A stretch of 64,000 bases of DNA from Bacteroidota bacterium. GTDB lineage: Bacteria; Bacteroidota; Bacteroidia; Bacteroidales; JAGONC01. The stretch is from the NCBI GenBank assembly GCA_022711405.1, contig JAKLFC010000008.1, forward strand, positions 1-64,000, read 5' to 3'. This document shows, one piece after another, positions 36,918-47,100 of the stretch (its first letter is position 1; every line of letters starts with the position of its first letter). Both the position numbers and the translations under genes were made by a program. The notes under the pieces are model-generated. The model ran no database searches. It was not told where the DNA came from and worked only from the letters and a program-made list of their open reading frames with translations.

Positions 36918-39758
36918 TCATTGCAACAACGATCTTATGGTTTCCGGTTCCACTGAAATTTCCGGATGAAAGGCCCCGCTGGCCATATAGTACATTAAAC
37001 TGTACATTAATTGCCTGGCTTCCGGCCTTTTATCATGATTTGTGATCAGGTCAACTCCGGCTACCAGCAGTTTACCCCTGCCAACAGTGCACTCAAAGAT
37101 CATTGCCAGCGGTCTGGCCGTGACCCAGTCGTCGATGATCCGTACCACCGGCTGCAGATCCGTTGATACGGAGTCCAGGCATATGGCATTGCAATGGCTC
37201 ATCGCGTCCCACCATTGCCAGTTGCTGCCATACTCAGTGGGGAACCAGGCGAGCGCCGGATGTTTCGGGTTGCATAAAATTCCAAGCGTGAAGGGTGGCT
37301 GCCGGAAGGCTGTCCATTGTGTATTCCAGAAAATAGGGGAGAAGCCCACGGGGACGTTCCCTCCTTTATCAGGACGTACAGATCCCTTTTTCACCGTCAG
37401 CAGCACACTTCCCCCTTTATCAAGGAAATCAGCAATTTCAGCGTTAAAAACCTGTGTCACTTTTATGTTTTCCTCACCGGCTATCTTCGGTAATTGTGCA
37501 GGGTAGACCCAGATATTCCATGAATTCTCAAACTGGTTCACGGTCACAGTCATTGTCAATTGTTGCGGTGCCTCCATTCCGGAAAGGTTCATTTGTATCC
37601 CTCCCAGGTCGGTGATCCCAAAGGGAATGGCAGCCGGTGGCAGCTTCTTCTCACGGATCATCCTGCCGTCAGAACCTGTGACCTTCCATGATACCTGAGC
37701 GTCAGACAATGGCGAAGGACCATAGTGGGTCACCTGAAGGTCAGCAGAGAAGACCTCATCATCCAGATAGATCATTTTGGGCATTCTGAGCAAAGGGACC
37801 GTCGTATTGCAGAACCGGGTATATTCCTTTGCTGTCACGTACCCTTTTTCTTTCCAGAACGCATTGAGGACGCCGACCAGTGCGGTACCCTGACCGGGAA
37901 AGTCATGCAGGTCGAGCAGCTGGAAACCTGCAAAACCGGGTGTGCGCAGGGCAGCTTCAATATCGGCTTTATAGCATAGCACCTGGAGTTTGCCGGATGC
38001 CAGCAAAAAGCTATCCGCCAAGTGGGCCATTCCATGTTCCTGCATTTTATCCCGGAAGATCTCAAAATTCCTGGGTTTCAGTACGCCATCGTATTCGTTT
38101 ATCTCTTTAAAGTCAGGATACACGCACCACTGGCCTATTTCATGGCTCACCGTGGGTTTATCTTTTTCAATGTACACTGACCAGTCGAAGTCGGTAGTGG
38201 GAGGGCTGGCATTGATCGGGCTGGTGAGCCCGGCGTCCCACCACTGGATTCGGGGAGCTGCACTGCTGGTATAATCGCTGGCAGGGCTGTCGGGGAAACC
38301 GGATGCGGAGGTATAGACGCGGCGGGGATCTTTTGCCTGCCAGTACCTGACGAACCGGTTGAGGTAAGCTGCTGCGCTGTCGCCGGAGGCTTCGTTACCG
38401 TAGGGCATCATGCAGAACGAGGGGTGGTTGCCGAAACTGTGTACGATCCGGTTACTCTCATCGTAGATGTACAGGTCAATGGGATCGCCATCCCCCACAT
38501 GTGCCCACGCGGAGTTTTCAACCGAAAGGTAGATGCCTTCCTGGTCCGCAGCAATAAAGGCAGCCTCCGGCGGACACCAGGAATGGAACCGCACGTGGTT
38601 CAGCCCGTATTCTTTGCATTTCCGGTAAATGGCTGTCCAGTCGATGACCGAAACCGACGGAAAACCTGTTTTCGGGAATATGGCGCACTCCAGGGTACCT
38701 CTTAGAAATACCGGACGCCCGTTGACGAAGAAACGGGTACCATGGGCGATAAATTCTCTCATCCCGAAATCCGTATAGCGGATGTCCGATCCGCGTTTCC
38801 CTGTAAGCTCCGTTTTAAGTGTATAGACATTGGGTTCAAATTCATCCCAGAGAAGGGGATTGCTGCCCATATCATAGCCGATGGTAATGACGGTAGTATC
38901 CCTACCTGCCAGGATCTTCTTTTCGAGGGCAGCCAACTGGCTACCGGCGTTCGGATTGCGGGGGGTTGCCGATATACGCAGGGTACATTCTTCTTCCTGC
39001 TCACTGAGATTGCGAACGGTGATGACAGCTTTCACTTTTTTAGCATCCACGTCGGGAAAGAGCCTTATATCGCTCAGATACACTGCAGGCCGGCTGACCA
39101 GGTGCATCGTCCCGATGATCCCGTTCCAGTTGGTCTGGGTGTTATCGCTCACACTGTGGGCATCCCGTCCGGGATCAATATCCCTGATCCTGTTGTCGAT
39201 CCTGATGGTGATACGATGCTCGCCGGGAGTAAGCCATCGGCCTAGATTAAAAACATGAGGCGCACTCAACGCGTTCTGCATTCCTATTTTGACGGTATCA
39301 ATCCATACCGTACTTTCCCAGTGGCAGCGTTCCAGGAACAACTCCGCATACCGGTCTTTCCAGTCTGCCGGGATGGTGACCTTTTTACTGTACCATGCAA
39401 CTCCCGCATAATGCTTCAGAGGCTGGAGCCAGAAAGAGACCTTTATATTTCCCGGTTCACGGTACCGTGCAAATTCTGGACTTTTATACCAGAGGCTGTC
39501 CCAGATGCCTCCGGTCCACTGGGTTTTCACTGTGATTTCATCTCCTTTGCCGTTGGTCAGCATGCTGCCAGGCAACCGGATGGTGTCGTTCAGGATCCCG
39601 GCGTACCACCTTTCTGAAATGCCTTCATCCAGAGGATCCACCTGGAAATTCCACTGGCCCGCAAGGTCAATGGCATCGCCCACCCGTTCAGACTGGCAGG
39701 ATGACAGGACCATCACGGCCGATAATAACAGGAGGATTATGTAGTTCATTTTTATCAT
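36918..39758 (-). CDS. GH2-family glycoside hydrolase lipoprotein
   Basis: This 946-residue protein has a lipobox ending at Cys21 (VLSSC), a jelly-roll sugar-binding domain (about 30-200), an Ig-like domain, and a GH2 TIM barrel. The acid/base Glu is in PYGNEASG (about 454-456) and the nucleophile Glu in SHEIGQW (about 539). A long C-terminal part follows (about 640-946). GH2 covers beta-galactosidase, beta-glucuronidase, beta-mannosidase and others; the loop residues do not settle which. A longer frame to 39791 exists, but it would overlap the upstream stop at 39778, and the starts at 39758 or 39749 give the lipoprotein signal. Part of the PUL hydrolase operon. Confidence 0.88.
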   Translation of the reverse strand: MIKMNYIILLLLSAVMVLSSCQSERVGDAIDLAGQWNFQVDPLDEGISERWYAGILNDTIRLPGSMLTNGKGDEITVKTQWTGGIWDSLWYKSPEFARYREPGNIKVSFWLQPLKHYAGVAWYSKKVTIPADWKDRYAELFLERCHWESTVWIDTVKIGMQNALSAPHVFNLGRWLTPGEHRITIRIDNRIRDIDPGRDAHSVSDNTQTNWNGIIGTMHLVSRPAVYLSDIRLFPDVDAKKVKAVITVRNLSEQEEECTLRISATPRNPNAGSQLAALEKKILAGRDTTVITIGYDMGSNPLLWDEFEPNVYTLKTELTGKRGSDIRYTDFGMREFIAHGTRFFVNGRPVFLRGTLECAIFPKTGFPSVSVIDWTAIYRKCKEYGLNHVRFHSWCPPEAAFIAADQEGIYLSVENSAWAHVGDGDPIDLYIYDESNRIVHSFGNHPSFCMMPYGNEASGDSAAAYLNRFVRYWQAKDPRRVYTSASGFPDSPASDYTSSAAPRIQWWDAGLTSPINASPPTTDFDWSVYIEKDKPTVSHEIGQWCVYPDFKEINEYDGVLKPRNFEIFRDKMQEHGMAHLADSFLLASGKLQVLCYKADIEAALRTPGFAGFQLLDLHDFPGQGTALVGVLNAFWKEKGYVTAKEYTRFCNTTVPLLRMPKMIYLDDEVFSADLQVTHYGPSPLSDAQVSWKVTGSDGRMIREKKLPPAAIPFGITDLGGIQMNLSGMEAPQQLTMTVTVNQFENSWNIWVYPAQLPKIAGEENIKVTQVFNAEIADFLDKGGSVLLTVKKGSVRPDKGGNVPVGFSPIFWNTQWTAFRQPPFTLGILCNPKHPALAWFPTEYGSNWQWWDAMSHCNAICLDSVSTDLQPVVRIIDDWVTARPLAMIFECTVGRGKLLVAGVDLITNHDKRPEARQLMYSLMYYMASGAFHPEISVEPETIRSLLQ

Positions 39759-39777
39759 CAGCTTTGTGCCATGATCA

Positions 39778-42699
39778 CTATTCTGCTGCACCGATCACTT
39801 CTGCCACGTTCATCAGGTTACCATGGATCATGATCTTTTTATCTTTAATGAAATTCAGCAGGTTATTCCAGTTTGTATCTTCAGGATCACGCCACATTTT
39901 TTCATTGAATGCCCCGCCATATCGTTCAAAACCAGTCGCCGGCGTCCTGAGATCACCCACATAGAGGTTGTTCCCGAAGAAGTTATTGGTGGTTTTGGTA
40001 GAATTCACAGCCAGATAATCTTCTTCAGTAAAAATATAATTATTCATGAAATAGGTGCTATCGGCGTATCCCGACCAATCATCCAGGGTAATGAGTGTCC
40101 TTTCCGTGTCAGGATTTGTTTTTTTATAAAGATAGAACAGGTTCTTTTCGATCCGTGTATTTTGTGTCGGGCCGGTCACATGAATGACGGGGGAGAAGTA
40201 ATCTTTATTTCCTTTCACGATATAGTCCCTCAATCCATCGTTGATGCTTATGTTATACCGGACGACGGTGCCCCTGTTGCCTGCGCTCCAGTCAGGCGGC
40301 CATCCCCCGGAATTGCAGATCAGGAGGAATCCTCCATCGTTATTGAAGCTCAGGTTGTACTGGATCAGTGTATTGGTGCAGTTATAATCCGAATCGAATC
40401 CATAACCGTCCACCTGTGATCTGTGATCGCTGACCATATTGTACTGTATGACGGCGTTATCGCAGCTCCAGGGCCAGATGCCATCGCATGCTTCGGTAGA
40501 GGGAAGGGTGGCGGGGCAATTCTTCATCACATTGTATTCAACCAGCGGACCCTCACACGCGACCGGCACGATGCCGTCGCCGGGAACGCCATCCAGTACG
40601 TTGTTCCGGATGACCACGCGAAGGCTTGGATTCCAGAGCCTCCGGATCCAGTTGCCCCACATCATAATGCCATTCCGCTGACAGTCACTGATTGTGCAGT
40701 TCTGCACAAGCAATCCATCAAAGCGGGAAGAAACCGTATCTGTTTTTTCATCATGGAAATTCACGAACTGGATGGCATTTCCCCCGCCCATTTTTTCTTT
40801 ATCCAGGTTGCCGTACACATCATGGATGAAAAGGTTATCGATTGTAATATTTTTTGCAGTGCCAAAATTGAGCAGTTCCACCAGCAGACCGTTCAGCCCC
40901 TCGGTCATTTCAGGTCCCCTGTTGGATAATTCCAGGTCACGGACCACCACATGTTCCGAATTGAATATATGCATTGCCTGTCGGGCGGTCGCATCCACTT
41001 TGATGTGCGGTCGGGCTTCGCCTCCATACTTACCGATCACGATGGGTTTGACCGAATCGCCACTGCATGAGAGATAGAACGCTTCTGTAAACACGGCTCC
41101 TGACTTTAACAGGACGCTGTCACCCGGAAGCAGCTGCAAATCGTTCAGCCGGTCAAAACTTTTCCATGCTGCCACGGGTGACCTACCGGTGGAGGAGTCG
41201 TTTCCAGAGACCGGATCGAAATAATAGGTGGAGGAGGTCTCCAGTTTGATGACAGTAATTGATAATCCACTGATATCCATTATGTTATTTGTCCAGGTCA
41301 AGTCTTTCTCCTGCCAGACAGGATGGAGGTCCCGGGGGGACATGCCCACATACTCCCATGCCTGAGCCATAGAACGGATCGTAAATCCGGGGACCTCCAG
41401 CCTGATCTTCTGCGGTGTTTCCCTTTTATTGATCAGGTACAATGTCAGGTTGCCGCCAGAAGGATCGTAACCTGCGTAAGCAACCAGTGGGGTGTGGATT
41501 GAATCATAGGTTCCATGGCTGACCGCCACCATCTGTTTCGGGGGGAATTTGCCCCAGATGGCCAGAGCGAAACCGGTCGGGTTGATATTACCTTCTTTAT
41601 CCAGCGCATCATGGTCGGCCGCCGGCTCTTTTTCATTTTCGATCCACCGTGTATTCCAGAAACATAAAAACCCGATTCGGGGCTGGACCAACAGCTGGCC
41701 GGTCATGTCGAATGTCACGATGGCATGGCCCATATCGTTGGTTCCGTTCCATTTCTTTTGCCAGTCGATGGAGCCATATTCCGCTACCATCACCTTAAAG
41801 CGCTGCAGCTGTTCGGGTGTTGAGTACTTATTCATAGCCCGGATCGCGGTGAGAGCCGGCCAGATCAGGCACTGCGCCGAGTCGCGGTAGGTGTCATATC
41901 CCCTGAAAAAGTCATAGACGCCATAGTTACTGACGCAAAGCCGGTCTATATGATCTCCTGCTTTCCTGATCACTGTGTTGAAGAATATTTCGCTGTCACC
42001 ATTCGGGATGATAAGAATCGACGAATCCACCGCTTTCATGGCCTTTGAGAAATCGATCACATCCTGCGCGTAGATATCGGCCGTCGAGTTTGGATTATTG
42101 GAGTTCCAGCTTTCATTACCAATCATCCAGTAGCGGATGCCATAGTGCATTTTGATGTTGGCGTACCTGACCCATTCCACGGCATTCCGGATCAGGTCAT
42201 CCCTGGAGGAAAGTGTTTCCCCCGGATGGACATCCATCAAATAGCAGTCAGCTGCCACCACGATGACCGGCTCGGCACTAACGGCCCTGCATACCGCGAT
42301 GAATTCATCAAAATCAAGCGGATCATATGTCAGCGTTTTTCCTTCTGTGATCACCTCAGGGTAATCGGCCAGCCCCCCAGTCCTGGCCAGGGTGGGGACT
42401 GACTTTTCATAAGGTGGAATGCTGAAGAGGTAGAGATCGGATTTTTCACCTCCGGGGTACCGCAGGTACTTCACTCCCATCGTTGCCAGCGCCTCATCCA
42501 GAGGATGCACGGGATTGGGGAATCTTGCACCGTCCATGAAAAAATCGACGTTGATGCCGATCCTGGAACTGGTATCTGCATTCAGGACGGAATCCGGGTA
42601 TATTTTTAACACCATAGTACCCGGATCCGGTCTGTCCACACAGCCAGCCATCATAAGAAAACACAAGACGCAAATTATATGAAAATCAACTCTTTTCAT
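39778..42699 (-). CDS. GH51-like glycosidase fused to a parallel beta-helix domain
   Basis: The N-terminal half (about 25-490) is a clan GH-A barrel most like alpha-L-arabinofuranosidases of GH51. The acid/base Glu is in MIGNESWN (about 197-199) and the nucleophile Glu in VAEYGS (about 306), with a C-terminal beta-sandwich. From about 494 (YYFDPVSGNDSSTG) to about 930 the protein becomes a right-handed parallel beta-helix with repeated Asn/Val ladders (VEYNVMKN, IQYNMVSD, IQYNLSFN), as in pectate-lyase-like and polysaccharide-lyase proteins. The signal is a lipobox at Cys20. Translation starts at 42699; the frame is open to 42798, but that would overlap the upstream gene. A one-protein combination of arabinofuranosidase and beta-helix suggests removal of side chains plus backbone binding or cleavage. 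The second activity is inferred. Confidence 0.8.
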   Translation of the reverse strand: MKRVDFHIICVLCFLMMAGCVDRPDPGTMVLKIYPDSVLNADTSSRIGINVDFFMDGARFPNPVHPLDEALATMGVKYLRYPGGEKSDLYLFSIPPYEKSVPTLARTGGLADYPEVITEGKTLTYDPLDFDEFIAVCRAVSAEPVIVVAADCYLMDVHPGETLSSRDDLIRNAVEWVRYANIKMHYGIRYWMIGNESWNSNNPNSTADIYAQDVIDFSKAMKAVDSSILIIPNGDSEIFFNTVIRKAGDHIDRLCVSNYGVYDFFRGYDTYRDSAQCLIWPALTAIRAMNKYSTPEQLQRFKVMVAEYGSIDWQKKWNGTNDMGHAIVTFDMTGQLLVQPRIGFLCFWNTRWIENEKEPAADHDALDKEGNINPTGFALAIWGKFPPKQMVAVSHGTYDSIHTPLVAYAGYDPSGGNLTLYLINKRETPQKIRLEVPGFTIRSMAQAWEYVGMSPRDLHPVWQEKDLTWTNNIMDISGLSITVIKLETSSTYYFDPVSGNDSSTGRSPVAAWKSFDRLNDLQLLPGDSVLLKSGAVFTEAFYLSCSGDSVKPIVIGKYGGEARPHIKVDATARQAMHIFNSEHVVVRDLELSNRGPEMTEGLNGLLVELLNFGTAKNITIDNLFIHDVYGNLDKEKMGGGNAIQFVNFHDEKTDTVSSRFDGLLVQNCTISDCQRNGIMMWGNWIRRLWNPSLRVVIRNNVLDGVPGDGIVPVACEGPLVEYNVMKNCPATLPSTEACDGIWPWSCDNAVIQYNMVSDHRSQVDGYGFDSDYNCTNTLIQYNLSFNNDGGFLLICNSGGWPPDWSAGNRGTVVRYNISINDGLRDYIVKGNKDYFSPVIHVTGPTQNTRIEKNLFYLYKKTNPDTERTLITLDDWSGYADSTYFMNNYIFTEEDYLAVNSTKTTNNFFGNNLYVGDLRTPATGFERYGGAFNEKMWRDPEDTNWNNLLNFIKDKKIMIHGNLMNVAEVIGAAE

Positions 42700-42715
42700 C
42701 CTTATCCAGATTATT

Positions 42716-44152
42716 TTACCAGTCGTCAGTCCGGAAGGACGACGCCGGCAATCCTCCAACCCCGAACAGCTCGCCACGAACGAAATTTTTAAACGCATAC
42801 CGCACTGCCATGGGTTTGCTCACCAGGGGAGAAGTGACGATCACCGTCCCCTTTTCGCCATCAATCGTGGCCTGGCCTTTGACGAAGACTTTATTTTCCC
42901 CTGCTATCTCGAACAACTGCAATGGCTTTTCGTAGCTTGTCAGACCGTTCATCTGTCCGGAAAAATGCAGGATCGCTTTATCCCCCTTTACTTCCAGGCT
43001 GTCGTACTCAGGGCTTTCGAATTCAAAACCCTGCCAACCGTACGTTTTGGCCAGGGCCAGCAGGGCAAGCCGCTGACCCACCTCTTGTTTCCGGGCAGGA
43101 TGTATCTGATGTTCTTCTCCGATATCAAGCAGGACAGCCATCGCACTGTTTGGAATCAGTTTTTGTGATTTCAGCTGGGCTTCGCGCAGGTAGGCCGAGA
43201 TCTCAGGCCACTGCGGGGTAAAGAAATTCCATTCCGTATAGTCATAGGGCGCGATCTGGGCAAAATAGAACGGGAATTCGCCCTGGTTCCATTCCTGCCT
43301 CCAGGAACGTACCATGGCGTCCACAGAAGGAGCATAACGGGGTACGTTGAAAATATTGGATTCACCCTGGTACCACAGAAGTCCTTTGATGGCGTACCCC
43401 ACCAGAGGATGGATCATCGCATTGTAAAGAACCGTCGGGACATTGTTGATCCATTCGGATGTGTCTTCACTGGCAGGTGGGACGGGGATATCTTCAAACA
43501 GCCGGCAGGCCTGCGGTGGCATCCAGGCTTCCACGCAGGAGCCCCCGTAGCTGGCGTTGATGATGCCGATGGGGGTATTCCCCAAGTGTTCCTGCAGGAA
43601 AGAAGCGAAAAACCAGGCCACCGCACTGCACTCCCCTGCAGTTGGTGGAGAGGCTGAGATCCATGAAGCATTAAAATGATCCCTTGCTGTGTAGGCGGCC
43701 AATGCCGGAACATTGATGAAACGGATCGTTTTGTTCTTTGAGCTCAGGATCGCTTCAGTGGAACCTTCGACGGGCTGACCGGAGTATCCCTTCAGCGGCA
43801 TGCTCATGTTCGACTGGCCACTGGCAAGCCACACCTCACCGATCATCACATCGTTCAGGGTGATCTTACCGGATCCTTCAATGGTGATCGAGTAAGGACC
43901 TCCGGCTTGGGGCGTCTCTACGTGTACCATCCATCTGCCGTCATGATCTGATTTCACGGCATAGGACTTTCCGTCCCATGAAACCGTTACACTGATACTG
44001 GTTCCCGGTGCATCCCATCCCCAGATAGCTGCATTGGTCTGTTGTTGCAGAACCATATGATCCGTAAATATGGAAGCGGGTTGCAACCCTTCGGCAATCA
44101 CAACAAAAGGGAGCAGTAAAACAATAATAAAATATAAACTATTGATCCTCAT
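42716..44152 (-). CDS. Sialate O-acetylesterase-type SGNH esterase
   Basis: This 478-residue exported protein has a signal peptide (1-21), an N-terminal Ig-like part (about 25-105), and the SGNH/sialate-O-acetylesterase core. The nucleophile Ser is in ASGQSNM (about 112-118), the second block is LLWYQGESN (about 258-266), and the catalytic Asp-His block is near EEHQIHPARKQEVG. In plant-glycan PULs these enzymes remove acetyl groups from xylan, pectin or mannan so that glycosidases can act; the family name reflects sialate but not the substrate here. The start at 44152 is chosen because longer frames (to 44215) overlap the upstream gene and lack a proper signal peptide. Confidence 0.88.
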   Translation of the reverse strand: MRINSLYFIIVLLLPFVVIAEGLQPASIFTDHMVLQQQTNAAIWGWDAPGTSISVTVSWDGKSYAVKSDHDGRWMVHVETPQAGGPYSITIEGSGKITLNDVMIGEVWLASGQSNMSMPLKGYSGQPVEGSTEAILSSKNKTIRFINVPALAAYTARDHFNASWISASPPTAGECSAVAWFFASFLQEHLGNTPIGIINASYGGSCVEAWMPPQACRLFEDIPVPPASEDTSEWINNVPTVLYNAMIHPLVGYAIKGLLWYQGESNIFNVPRYAPSVDAMVRSWRQEWNQGEFPFYFAQIAPYDYTEWNFFTPQWPEISAYLREAQLKSQKLIPNSAMAVLLDIGEEHQIHPARKQEVGQRLALLALAKTYGWQGFEFESPEYDSLEVKGDKAILHFSGQMNGLTSYEKPLQLFEIAGENKVFVKGQATIDGEKGTVIVTSPLVSKPMAVRYAFKNFVRGELFGVGGLPASSFRTDDW

Positions 44153-44187
44153 TTTAATATGTTGTTTAATGTTGCCATTTGCCCATC

Positions 44188-47100
44188 CTAATCCAATGTC
44201 CATTGGTCTCTCCATTCAATAACAGGATTTCCGTTTTCAAATACAAGCGGAAGCCATACATAGCGTGAATCGGCCAGGTTGGTTTTGTTCCAGCGGTCGA
44301 ACATGGCTATGTAGCTGATATTTTTACCATTGACGGGCAGTATGAAGGTACTCTGAGAGCGGAACGTGATTTCTGCTTCAGTGCCTTTGCATGGATTGCT
44401 GGTCATGGTCCACATCCCCAGCATGGAATCTGCCACGGCGATCAGAGCCACGTTGGGATCCCAGCCGGTGCAGCCGGAAGTGATCATATAATATTTCCCA
44501 TCGTGTTTGAAAACGGCAGGCGCTTCCCTGGATTCGCCAATGAAATTGCGTGTGAAGATGCCTGACGGTTTGGTATAATCATCATTCAACAGGCTGATAT
44601 AAAGCGTTTTATTCCATTCTGAGGAACAAATATGATAGGCTCTTCCGTCGTCATCCCTGAACAGTGTCTGGTCCCTGCTATCCTGTTCGTTGGGTTTAAA
44701 GGATCCGAGATAGGTGAACGGGCCTGCGGGGGAGTCGGAAACGGCCACACCCGCATGAGCCTTTTCATAGTCGGGGCTTTCGATGTGCATCCACATCACG
44801 AATTTTCCGGTTTTATCGTTATGGATGACTTTGGGGCGTTCGATCACCTGGGAAGGATGCAGCTCGGAGGAGTCGTCGTCGGGAGTCGCCGGCAGGGCGA
44901 GCCCTTCAAATGTCCAGTTGACCAGGTCGGGCGAGGAATAGCAGGACACACCTCCGGCGTCGGCCCGCCAGCATTCCCATGTGGTCACCCGCTCCAGGCG
45001 GTAGGTGGAATCGCCCTTGTATTCACCATACCAGTAATAGATACCCTGATGATACAGTATTCCGCCCCCATGTGCATTGATGGTGTTTCCCTGCGAATCT
45101 CTCCATATGGCACCGGGGATTATGGACCCTACCCCTGCACCCCTCCCCTGATCCTCACTTTCGCGGGGTCTTAGGGGAGGGGCCGGGGGAGAGGTCTTTA
45201 AGGACACATTCCCCACTTCAATACGGATTGTCTCTTCTGGCAATCCTGCAGATCGGACCTTTATCGAAACTGTGCCTTCCTGCCCCGTGGGGCGGACGAT
45301 GGCCAGCGCCCTGCCCCGGAAGGTCTTCGGGCTCATGGAACGGAAGCTTTCCATATCCACAGGCGAAGCATTGCCTGCTGCTGCGATCTCCCCTGCGCCT
45401 GACACCGATAATTCCACCCTCCGGTCATCATCCCGGACCAGCAGGCCATCTTTATCCACCAGCTCGATACGAACATAGGAGAGCTCGTTCCTTGAATTCT
45501 GCAGGATCATTCGATCGGCTTTGAGGCTTACCTTTACCGGCTCACCGGTGGTGACCAGCGCTGTGGTTTCCTTTTCCATCCCATTCTCTATCCCGACGGC
45601 TTTCAGAATACCAGGCTCATACCTGACCCTGAACAGGGCAGTGTATCTGTCCGGGGCATCCTTCGATGTTCCTTTTTCCTCCAGGAAGCGGCCGTTGAGG
45701 TACAGCCTGACCGACGGATACCGTGTGAAGACACGCACATCCATCATTTCACCTTCGGAGCCTTTCCAGTTCCATGTCGCCAGCTCGTCGGGCCAGCCCC
45801 AGTAGCTTACCTTTTCAAACAGGCCGTCAGGAGCGGGTGCATGTACCAGGATTTCGATCCGGCTTTGGCCCCACAGGATATCCCGCAGGGCTGACTGGGG
45901 CTTTTTATCACCGCAGATATCAATATCGCCGCACCAGGCATTGAAACAAGGCCACGGCAGCAATTCATGCGGACCTTTGACAAGTTGTTCCACATAGGAG
46001 AAATGCCCGATTCCTGTTTCTCCCAGGTAATCCATGGCAGTCCAGACAAAATCGCCTATGATGTAAGGATGGTTCTCAACCAGATCCCAGTTGATGGCAC
46101 GTTCCATGGGCGTGGATTCCGACTGGTAGATGATCCGGCCGGGAAATTGCTGATGATCACTTTCGCAGAGCCACCACAGGTAATTATATCCGCCCACGTC
46201 CAGCTGTTCAAAGACCCTCTCCGAATCCTTCCACGTGTAATTGGGTTTATCCCAGAAATCGTTCACGGCCAGGGTGACCGGCCGGGTAGGGTCATATTCT
46301 TCCACCAGCCTCCTGAAATTCTTTATGATACGGAGTCCGCTGGTATCGGCGCGTTCCTGGATCTCGTTGCCGATGCTCCACATGATGACCGATGGATGGT
46401 TGCGGTCGCGCATCAGCATGGCTGTGAAATCCTTTTCATTCCATTCATCAAAGAACCGGTGATAATCGTCAGGATTCTTGGGCTGCTGCCAGTGGTCGAA
46501 GGCCTCGTCGATGACCAGCAGACCCAGGCGGTCGCAGGCTTCGAGGAATTTTTCCGAGGGAGGATTGTGGGCGCACCGAACGGCATTAAAACCGTTGGCT
46601 TTCAGCAGTTCCACTTTCCTTTCCTCTGCCCTGTCGATGGCAGCGGCTCCCAGGAGCCCGTTGTCGTGGTGAAGGCACCCGCCTTTGAGCTCCAGGGGCG
46701 TATCATTGAGCAGAAAACCATGTTCAGCAGAGAACGATAAGCTCCTGATGCCGAAAGTTGTGCTGATCCTGTCACGAAGTTCTTTTCGGCTTTTGAGTGA
46801 AATATCCGCTAAATACAGGGCAGGGGATTCCACTGACCAGAGATCAGGATCCTGAATCTCGAACTGCTGGACGATGGTCTTCCTTTCGCCGGGTTCCAAC
46901 GATACGGTAACCGATTGATTATCTTCATATTCCCTTTCTTCTCTGAATAGTTTGAAAAATACATCCGCTCGTCTTGTGGCATCCGAAGAATTCATGATGT
47001 CGGCACTGATCCTGACCACTGCTTTTCGGGATTCTACCACCGGGGTGGTAATATAGATCCCCCGGGTGTCCAGGCAGAGTTTATCCGTGGTTTCAAGCCA

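Noticed and set aside
45967..46740. Plus-strand frame of 257 residues inside the GH2-GH43 gene
   Set aside because: It is a shadow of a conserved GH2 barrel on the other strand.
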